Assembly (NCBI GenBank): GCA_017880745.1
Contig: JADGRR010000042.1
Coordinates: 1 to 12,407 of the forward strand
Source: Burkholderiales bacterium
Lineage (GTDB): Bacteria > Pseudomonadota > Gammaproteobacteria > Burkholderiales > SG8-39
Length of the DNA: 12,407 bases
Direction of reading: 5' to 3'
Part shown: positions 7,554-12,407 of the stretch, piece after piece
Numbering within the stretch: position 1 is the first letter of the stretch
Layout: each line of letters begins with the position of its first letter
The notes under the pieces: generated by a model
What the model was told of the DNA's origin: nothing
Databases searched by the model: none
The model's input: only the letters and a program-made list of their open reading frames with translations
Made by a program: the position numbers and the translations under genes

Positions 7554-7557
7554 ACGG

Positions 7558-7564
7558 CCTCCTT
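7558..7564 (-). promoter_or_regulatory. Strong ribosome binding site of phaZ
   Basis: On the minus strand AAGGAGG precedes the ATG at 7553 by four bases. It decides the start against longer in-frame alternatives reaching 7745. Confidence 0.8.
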
Positions 7565-7569
7565 GCTGA

Positions 7570-7597
7570 CTGCGGGCAAGCGCGAGGCTGCCCGCAG
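7570..7597 (-). promoter_or_regulatory. Inverted repeat in the phaZ leader (hairpin or operator)
   Basis: A perfect 9-base inverted repeat, CTGCGGGCA / TGCCCGCAG, with a 10-base loop lies five bases upstream of the phaZ Shine-Dalgarno. It could form an RNA hairpin next to the ribosome site or serve as a protein-binding site. One arm includes CTGC-CC-GCAG, which resembles, with shorter spacing, the CTGC-N3-GCAG sites reported for the PHB regulator PhaR in Paracoccus; that link is speculative. Confidence 0.4.
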
Positions 7598-7940
7598 GTG
7601 CAGCGAAACCGGCACAACCGCCCGGGCCAGTTCGGCCGTCGGCGTAGAGTTCATGCGTGCCGTGAAGGAGAGATTCAATCGAAACCTGCGCGCGGCGGAC
7701 AGCCGCCGAATGAGTAGTCGCGGGGCGGGAAACACCGTATTCCACGATAGACGTTTTCCCATTCTTTGCGTTGCCGATGCCGGCGGATAACGCGGCGCCG
7801 ATGCCGGCCGGCGGCGGTGCACCTCATGCGCTGCGTCGCGATGCAGCGCGGAGAGAGCAGCGTGCGCGTCAACCCGATCTCCCCAGGGGGCATGCGCGGA
7901 GGGACCACCTCATTTTCAAACATGCTCCAAGGCGCATTGA

Positions 7941-7969
7941 TTGCCATAAGCCCTGCTCTGGGGTAGATT
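7941..7969 (+). promoter_or_regulatory. Sigma-70-type promoter of the lipoprotein cytochrome gene
   Basis: The -35 TTGCCA (7941-7946, 5 of 6 consensus) and -10 TAGATT (7964-7969, 4 of 6) have the ideal 17-base spacing. The predicted start is near 7976, followed by an AAGGAG ribosome site (7985-7990) seven bases before the ATG. GGTAGATTCG at 7962-7971 is identical to the -10 region of the promoter at 2531-2559. Confidence 0.65.
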
Positions 7970-7997
7970 CGGAACGTCAGCCCCAAGGAGATCAGTC

Positions 7998-8381
7998 ATG
8001 ACTGCCGGGTTCAAAGCGGTATCGAGATGCTCACTCGCTGCGGTCGCGGTGTTTGCCGTGGCCGCGTGTTCGCCTTCGGGCGTCAGCTACAACAAGGATG
8101 TGCAGCCGATACTTGCGAAGAACTGCTCCGAATGCCACGCACCGGGTCAGAAGGGCTTCGAGGCCAGCGGCCTGGATACGACGAGCTATCAAAGCCTGAT
8201 GAAGGGCGGCAAGTTCGGGCAACTGGTCAAGCCCGGCGATGCCCTGTCGAGTTCGCTCAACATGCTGGTGGAAGGACGCGCCCATCCGTCCATCCAGATG
8301 CCGCATGGCCGGGAGAAGCTTCCGGACAAGGACATCGAGACGCTCAAGGTCTGGGTGAACGAGGGCGCGAAGAACAACTGA
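7998..8381 (+). CDS. Lipoprotein monohaem cytochrome c (planctomycete-type cytochrome C domain)
   Basis: The 127-residue protein is predicted to be exported and lipid-anchored. Its hydrophobic signal (about 11-22) ends in the lipobox VAAC with Cys24 as the modified residue. The mature part carries YNKDVQPILAKNCSECH, the usual opening of the PSCyt1-like cytochrome domain, with one haem motif CSECH at 43-47. Met101 in MPHG is the likely second iron ligand, and the chain closes with a DKDIETLKVWVNEGA helix typical of the fold. It probably shuttles electrons at the membrane on the periplasmic side; its partner is unknown. It is transcribed alone from the promoter at 7941-7969 and converges with the CoA-transferase gene 31 bases away. 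A link with the octaheme reductase is possible but not supported by proximity. Confidence 0.88.
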   Translation: MTAGFKAVSRCSLAAVAVFAVAACSPSGVSYNKDVQPILAKNCSECHAPGQKGFEASGLDTTSYQSLMKGGKFGQLVKPGDALSSSLNMLVEGRAHPSIQMPHGREKLPDKDIETLKVWVNEGAKNN

Positions 8382-8412
8382 TCCGCCAGGCAACCCGCTC
8401 GGCGGCTAGGCG

Positions 8413-9606
8413 TCAACCCAAGGCGCCCGCGGTGCGCAGCGCGTCGATTTCGGGGGCGCTCAGTCCGAGCACATCGCGCAGCACTTCAATCGTGTGCTCG
8501 CCCAGCGCCGGCGAGGGCGTGCGTATCGAGCCCGGCGTCGCGGACAGCCGCACCGGCACACCGACTACGCGCAGCTTGCCCGCGCGTGGATGGTCGATCT
8601 CGACGATGGAACCGCGCGCCTTGACCTGCGGGTGCTCGACCACCTGGGCGAGGTTGTTGATGGCGCCGACCGGAATCCCGTTTGTGGTGAAAAGCCCTTC
8701 CCACTCCTCGTAGGTGCGCGTGAGGAAGACCTGCTGCAGTCTTGGAATCAGGCTTTCGCGGTTCCGGTTCCGCTCGCCATTGGTGCGAAAACGCGGGTCA
8801 TCGGCAAGTTCGGGGCAGCCGATCACCGGACAAAAAATTCTCCACAGCTTCTCGCTGCCCACGGCAAGGGCCAGGTCGCGCGTCTTGGTGCGAAACGTCT
8901 GGTAGGGCAGCAGTGCTTTGTACGCGGTGCCCATGGGCTTGGGGACGTCGCCGGTCGCACAATAGTTTCCGATCATGGTGCCGAGCAGCGCGAGCTGGCC
9001 TTCCATCATCGACACGTCGATGGCCTGTCCGATCCCGCTCTTCTCCTTGGCCCTGAGCGCGAGCAGAATGCCGAACGCGGCGTTCATGCCGGCCGTCATG
9101 TCGGCGATCGAGACGCCGGCGCGCGCGCCGTGTCCGCCCGCTTCGCCGGTCACGCTGATCATGCCGCTTTCGGCCTGAAGGATGAGGTCGAGTGCCGGGC
9201 GGTCGCGGTACGGCCCGTCCTGGCCGAATCCGGAAATCGAGCAGTAAATGATGCCCGGATTGCGCTTGCGCGCCGTTTCGTAGTCGAGCCCGAGCCGCGC
9301 GAGCGCGCCGGCGCGGTAGTTCTCCAGCACGACGTCAGAGCGCTCGGCCATGCGCAGGAATGTCTCCTTGCCTTGCGGATGTTTGAGATCGAGCACCATG
9401 CCCTTCTTGTTGCGATGCAGGCTCACGAAGTAATCCGTTGCCCCGCCCGGCAAGGGCGTGCCCCAGGCGCGCGCGATGTCCCCCAGGCCGGGAGGTTCGA
9501 TTTTGATCACCTCTGCACCGTAATCGGCAAGCATGGTCGAACAGAAAGGCCCGGCGAGTGCATGGCTCAGGTCGAGCACCTTGATTCCTTCTAGCGGCAA
9601 TTGCAT
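8413..9606 (-). CDS. CaiB/BaiF family (class III) CoA-transferase
   Basis: Class III CoA-transferases move CoA between carboxylic acids through an aspartyl-CoA thioester. The 397-residue length is typical. Visible signatures are IKVLDLSHALAGPFCSTMLADYGAEVIKIE (8-37, read here as the N-terminal Rossmann block), YFVSLHRNKKGMVLDLK (59-75), catalytic Asp140 in RPALDLILQAESG, and GIGQAIDVSMMEG in the middle. Substrate cannot be read from the sequence, because the family covers carnitine, formyl, succinyl, mesaconyl and many other acyl groups. The ATG at 9606 has only a weak GGAA upstream. The gene lies 36 bases downstream of the thiolase on the same strand, suggesting one transcript and a shared acyl-CoA pathway in which this enzyme activates or recycles an acid and the thiolase cleaves a 3-ketoacyl-CoA. 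Confidence 0.9.
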   Translation of the reverse strand: MQLPLEGIKVLDLSHALAGPFCSTMLADYGAEVIKIEPPGLGDIARAWGTPLPGGATDYFVSLHRNKKGMVLDLKHPQGKETFLRMAERSDVVLENYRAGALARLGLDYETARKRNPGIIYCSISGFGQDGPYRDRPALDLILQAESGMISVTGEAGGHGARAGVSIADMTAGMNAAFGILLALRAKEKSGIGQAIDVSMMEGQLALLGTMIGNYCATGDVPKPMGTAYKALLPYQTFRTKTRDLALAVGSEKLWRIFCPVIGCPELADDPRFRTNGERNRNRESLIPRLQQVFLTRTYEEWEGLFTTNGIPVGAINNLAQVVEHPQVKARGSIVEIDHPRAGKLRVVGVPVRLSATPGSIRTPSPALGEHTIEVLRDVLGLSAPEIDALRTAGALG

Positions 9607-9642
9607 GCAGGTTCCGTTGTTTCTTGCATCGGCGGTTTGTGG

Positions 9643-10839
9643 TCAAGCGCGTTCGAAAATTGCCGCGACGCCCTGGCCGCTGCCCACGCACATGGTCTCC
9701 AGCCCGTAGCGCCCTTTGCGCCGCTTGAGTTCATTAAGCATTGTCGCAAGAATGCGCACGCCGGTTGCCGCGATCGGGTGGCCGAGCGAAATGCCGGAGC
9801 CATTGACGTTCAGCCGGTCCGCATCGTTCCAACCCCAGCCCTTGAGCACCGACAGCACCTGGCAGGCGAAAGCTTCATTCAGCTCCACCAGATCCATTTT
9901 GTCGAAGCCGAGGCCGGTCTTGGCGAACAGCTTTTTCACCGCCGGCACCGGGCCGATGCCCATCGTCGCCGGATGGCAGCCCGCCGCCGCCCAGCCGACC
10001 AGATAGCCCATCGGCTCGAGCTTGAGTTCCTTCAGCTTGTCTTCCGCGACCACGAGGCAAACGGCCGCGGCATCGTTCTGCTGGCTGGAATTGCCCGCGG
10101 TCACCGTGCCGTCTTTCATCAGGGGTTTCAGCTTCGCCAGCGTTTCCATGCTGGCGTCGGCGCGATAACCCTCGTCCTGCGCGAATACCTTGGGCTCGCC
10201 CTTGGGTTGAGGCACGCTGATGGGCACGACCTCGTCTTTGAACTTGCCCGATGTCCACGCTTCCGCTGCGCGCCGGTGGCTGCGCACGGCATAGGCATCC
10301 GCGTCTGCGCGCGGGATGGCGTACTCCTTGGCCAGGGTCTCCGCCGTCTCTATCATTCCGGAGATGTGGCCGAAGCGCCACTCGGGCTGCGAGCGCTCGC
10401 GCCCGCGCTGCATCCGGTCGTGCAGCGTGACCGAACCTGCGCGCTTGCCCCAGCGCATGTCGGTGGTGTAGTACTCGATGTTGCTCATGCTCTCCACGCC
10501 GCCGGCGAGGACCACGTCGGCGGCGCCGGTCTGCACCATCATCGCGGCGTTGAGCACCGCCTGCAGTCCGCCGCCGCAGCGCCGATCGAGCTGATAGCCC
10601 GGGATTTCGATCGGCAGGTCCGCCTCCAGCACCGCATAGCGCCCGATGCAGGGCGCCTCGCCGTTGGCATAGGACTGGGCGATGATGACGTCGTCGAGCT
10701 TTGCGCTGTCGAGGCCGGAGCGCTCGATCAGCGCCTTGATCACGCTTGCGATCAGTTTCTCCACCGGCACCGGGCGCAGGCTGCCGCCATACACACCCAC
10801 TGCGCTGCGTAGCGGGGCCACGATGGCTGCTCGTCTCAT
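9643..10839 (-). CDS. Thiolase family protein (acetyl-CoA C-acyltransferase)
   Basis: Thiolases cleave 3-ketoacyl-CoA to acetyl-CoA plus a shortened acyl-CoA, or run the reverse condensation. The 398-residue cytosolic protein has nucleophile Cys88 in DRRCGGGLQAV, the NEAFA motif at 321-325, His354 in GHPIAATG and Cys384 in CVGSGQG, so all catalytic residues are present. Deviations from the common form are CGGG in place of CGSG and NSSQQNDAAA (250-259) in place of the usual ASGINDGAA-like stretch; these appear to mark a subgroup rather than decay. The start is set by AAGGAG (10847-10852), seven bases from the ATG at 10839. An ATG at 10845 is too close to it, and the longer frame to 11187 has no support. 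It is the first gene of a likely two-gene unit with the CoA-transferase. A biosynthetic PhaA role is possible but unproven. Confidence 0.92.
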   Translation of the reverse strand: MRRAAIVAPLRSAVGVYGGSLRPVPVEKLIASVIKALIERSGLDSAKLDDVIIAQSYANGEAPCIGRYAVLEADLPIEIPGYQLDRRCGGGLQAVLNAAMMVQTGAADVVLAGGVESMSNIEYYTTDMRWGKRAGSVTLHDRMQRGRERSQPEWRFGHISGMIETAETLAKEYAIPRADADAYAVRSHRRAAEAWTSGKFKDEVVPISVPQPKGEPKVFAQDEGYRADASMETLAKLKPLMKDGTVTAGNSSQQNDAAAVCLVVAEDKLKELKLEPMGYLVGWAAAGCHPATMGIGPVPAVKKLFAKTGLGFDKMDLVELNEAFACQVLSVLKGWGWNDADRLNVNGSGISLGHPIAATGVRILATMLNELKRRKGRYGLETMCVGSGQGVAAIFERA

Positions 10840-10846
10840 GCTCATT

Positions 10847-10852
10847 CTCCTT
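10847..10852 (-). promoter_or_regulatory. Ribosome binding site that selects the second ATG of the thiolase
   Basis: AAGGAG on the minus strand is one base from an ATG at 10845 and seven bases from the in-frame ATG at 10839. Normal spacing favours the latter, giving an N-terminus of MRRAAIVAPLRSAVG, which fits the family. Confidence 0.7.
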
Positions 10853-10998
10853 CGGATTGATGGTGGTCGCGCCGGGCCATCCTGGCGGCGACCGGGGAAA
10901 GCCGAATGATACCGCGCTCCCGCGCCAGGCCGCGCGCAGCGGATCGCCTTGGGATTGAGCTCGCCTGCGGTCAGCCACCGCCGTTGGCGCCGGAAAGT

Positions 10999-11012
10999 AA
11001 TCAATGTTGATT
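10999..11012. promoter_or_regulatory. Candidate operator palindrome in the divergent promoter region
   Basis: AATCAA-TG-TTGATT is a perfect 6-base inverted repeat with a 2-base centre. It lies about midway between the two divergent genes and overlaps a -35-like TTGACC (11012-11017) on the plus strand, with TTGTCA just after it. Its position fits a regulator controlling one or both genes, but no regulator gene is in the window. Confidence 0.35.
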
Positions 11013-11152
11013 TGACCGTTGTCATGAACGAGGTGCACGCGCGGTCGCAATATTGATCCTGAAGTTGCAAGGGCGGACTGCATCTGGCCGGGGCTGCCCG
11101 CCCTGTGAGTTTCATTCGTAATCGAAACGTCATTGATATCGAGGAGACCGAA

Positions 11153-12407
11153 ATGGACATGCCAGTCAAGAAAATGCTGCGCGTCAATACGTATACCGGC
11201 GGCCTGGTGGGGCCGAGTCAAGCCATGCTCGGGCCGGTGGCCGATGGTGGCACCATCGTCGCCGAGACGGCGCCCGGTTGCTGGGGCCCGATGATCACGC
11301 CGTCGTTCCGCGGCGGGCATGAAGTGACGCAGCCCATTGCAGTGGCGGGTGCCGAGGTGGGAGACGCCATCGCCATCCGCATCCGGAAAGTCCATGTCAC
11401 CTCCACCGCCACCGCCTCCGGCACCATGTCCGCTGTCGAGGGCCGCTACACCGGCGATCCTTTCGTCGCCCGCCTTTGCCCCGGCTGCGGCACGAAGAGT
11501 CCGGCGACCAGACTGGAAGGCACCGGCCGCGAAGCCGTGCGCTGCGTGAAATGCGGGGCGGAGGCGAGCCCGTTTCGCATGGACAACGGCTATACCATCG
11601 TGTTCGACGAGGAGCGAAAGCTCGCCGTTACGGTGGAGCGCAAGGTGGCCGAGGGCCTCGCCAAGGATGCGCGCAAGGTCATGGCGCTGCCGCAGGCATC
11701 GAAACAGCATCCCATCGTCGCCTGGGCCCCGGCGGAAGTGGCAGGCGTGGTCACGCGGCTGCGCCCCTTTATCGGCAACATCGGCACCACGCCCTCGATC
11801 GACATGCCTGATTCGCACAACGCCGGGGATTTCGGCACCTTCCTGGTCGATGCGCCGCACGAATACGGCATCTCCAGGGAACGCCTCGACGAATGCCGCA
11901 CCGACGGCCACCTGGACCTGGACTCCGTACGCGAGGGCGCCATCCTGATCTGCCCGGTAAAAGTCTCCGGCGGAGGCATCTACGTCGGCGATGCGCACGC
12001 GATGCAGGGCGATGGCGAAATCGCCGGCCATACCACCGACGTGTCCGCCGAAATCACCCTGCAGGTGAGTGTGATCAAAGGCCTCAAGCTCGGCGGCCCT
12101 GTACTCCTGCCCCCGGCGGAGGATCTGCCCCATTTGGCGCGTCCGTTCTCGGCCGATGAAAAAAAACGCGCGCGGCAGCTGGCCGACAAATTCGGACAAG
12201 GCAAGCTGGACGACTCCGCCCCGCTCCAGATGGTCGGTTCCGGCGCCACCATCAATGAAGCCACCGACAATGGCGTTGCCCGGTTGGCGGCGCTGCTGGA
12301 TTATTCGAAAGACGAAGTGCTGAACCGCGTCACCCTCACCGGCGCCGTCGAAATCGGCCGCCTGCCCGGCATGGTCACGGTCACCATGCTGGTGCCGATC
12401 GAGCGTT
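11153..12407 (+). CDS. Acetamidase/formamidase family protein, cut by the right window edge
   Basis: The reading frame runs from the ATG at 11153 to the end of the window with no stop, giving at least 418 residues. GAGGAG ends six bases before this ATG, favouring it over the ATG at 11159. The family (FmdA/AmdA) hydrolyses short amides such as formamide and acetamide to acid plus ammonia. Signatures seen are the N-terminal RGGHEVT region, RPFIGNIGTTPS (204-215), HNAGDFGTF (222-230) and the metal-site-like GDAHAMQGDGE (279-289). Between the first strands and the core lies CPGC (109-112) and CVKC (131-134), a four-cysteine pattern that looks like a small zinc ribbon. A cytosolic location is inferred from the lack of a signal peptide. 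An A8 run at 12159-12166 is spanned in frame. Amide substrate is not determined, and the C-terminus is missing from view. Confidence 0.87.
   Translation, partial: MDMPVKKMLRVNTYTGGLVGPSQAMLGPVADGGTIVAETAPGCWGPMITPSFRGGHEVTQPIAVAGAEVGDAIAIRIRKVHVTSTATASGTMSAVEGRYTGDPFVARLCPGCGTKSPATRLEGTGREAVRCVKCGAEASPFRMDNGYTIVFDEERKLAVTVERKVAEGLAKDARKVMALPQASKQHPIVAWAPAEVAGVVTRLRPFIGNIGTTPSIDMPDSHNAGDFGTFLVDAPHEYGISRERLDECRTDGHLDLDSVREGAILICPVKVSGGGIYVGDAHAMQGDGEIAGHTTDVSAEITLQVSVIKGLKLGGPVLLPPAEDLPHLARPFSADEKKRARQLADKFGQGKLDDSAPLQMVGSGATINEATDNGVARLAALLDYSKDEVLNRVTLTGAVEIGRLPGMVTVTMLVPIER

Larger units (their letters stand above)
7554..7997. other. Divergent intergenic region between phaZ and the lipoprotein cytochrome
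   Basis: This 444-base gap holds the phaZ Shine-Dalgarno (7558-7564), an inverted repeat in the phaZ leader (7570-7597), a second hairpin CGGCGG/CCGCCG (7693-7708) and the promoter of the cytochrome gene (7941-7969). I found no convincing phaZ promoter. Small open frames here on both strands lack good ribosome sites and family features, so no gene is called between about 7600 and 7940. Confidence 0.55.
10840..11152. other. Divergent intergenic region between thiolase and acetamidase-like gene
   Basis: This region of 313 bases contains the thiolase ribosome site, the palindrome at 10999-11012, a loose GTTTC (11109-11113) / GAAAC (11124-11128) repeat and the ribosome site GAGGAG (11141-11146) of the plus-strand gene. 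From about 10990 onward it is richer in A and T than the flanking genes, as expected for a promoter region. No -35/-10 pair with good spacing was found for either gene, and no small gene is supported. Confidence 0.5.

Noticed and set aside
7536..7986. Short open frames on both strands in the phaZ/cytochrome gap (84 and 103 codons)
   Set aside because: Starts lack ribosome sites, one uses TTG, compositions look random, and they overlap the promoter and leader elements.
8494..10812. Two long plus-strand frames (366 and 403 codons) opposite the CoA-transferase and thiolase
   Set aside because: No domain signatures, and both lie wholly within well-supported minus-strand genes.
11071..11100. A sigma-54-like TGGCC...TGCC element upstream of the amidase-like gene
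   Set aside because: Only eight bases separate the GG and GC elements, not the required ten, so it does not fit.
12159..12166. A run of eight A residues in the amidase-like gene as a frameshift site
   Set aside because: The frame before and after it encodes continuous plausible protein to the window end, so neither error nor programmed slippage is needed.
9875..12199. A 774-codon minus-strand frame spanning the acetamidase-like gene, the intergenic region and part of the thiolase
   Set aside because: It runs antisense to one real gene and out of frame over another, and crosses a divergent promoter region.

Overview
This is a GC-rich bacterial window with eight complete genes, one short repeat protein next to a signalling gene, and one gene cut by the right edge. 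Gene content suggests a betaproteobacterium or close relative: an intracellular PHB depolymerase of the Cys-nucleophile type, a thiolase and CoA-transferase pair, and periplasmic c-type cytochromes. That placement is inferred from family content only. No rRNA, tRNA, CRISPR array, insertion sequence or phage gene was seen.

Layout. (1) 57-2392, plus strand: an octaheme nitrite reductase with seven CXXCH motifs and one CXXCK, translationally coupled through ATGA to a membrane-anchored NrfG/CcmI-like TPR protein. The two look like a unit of enzyme plus dedicated haem-attachment helper. (2) 2531-3256, plus: a flavin-reductase-like FMN protein with its own promoter. (3) 3360-6233, plus: a small protein built almost entirely of 36-residue coiled-coil repeats. 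Six bases after it comes a GAF-GAF-PAS-cyclase-TPR adenylate cyclase with the domain order of cyanobacterial CyaB1. (4) 6336-7553, minus: phaZ, convergent with the cyclase. (5) 7941-8381, plus: a promoter and a lipoprotein monohaem cytochrome. (6) 10839-8413, minus: thiolase then a CaiB-type CoA-transferase, probably one transcript. (7) 11153 to the window end, plus: an acetamidase/formamidase-family protein, divergent from the thiolase and open at the right edge.

Together the genes point to periplasmic nitrite or hydroxylamine reduction to ammonium, cAMP signalling, use of stored PHB, acyl-CoA metabolism, and perhaps ammonium release from small amides. These modules do not form one obvious pathway. 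The two pairings most worth following are the nitrite reductase with its NrfG-like partner, and the 36-residue repeat protein with the adenylate cyclase. Two promoters (upstream of the flavin-reductase-like gene and of the lipoprotein cytochrome) share the same architecture and a 10-base identical -10 block. Long reading frames antisense to most genes are side effects of high GC and were not called.
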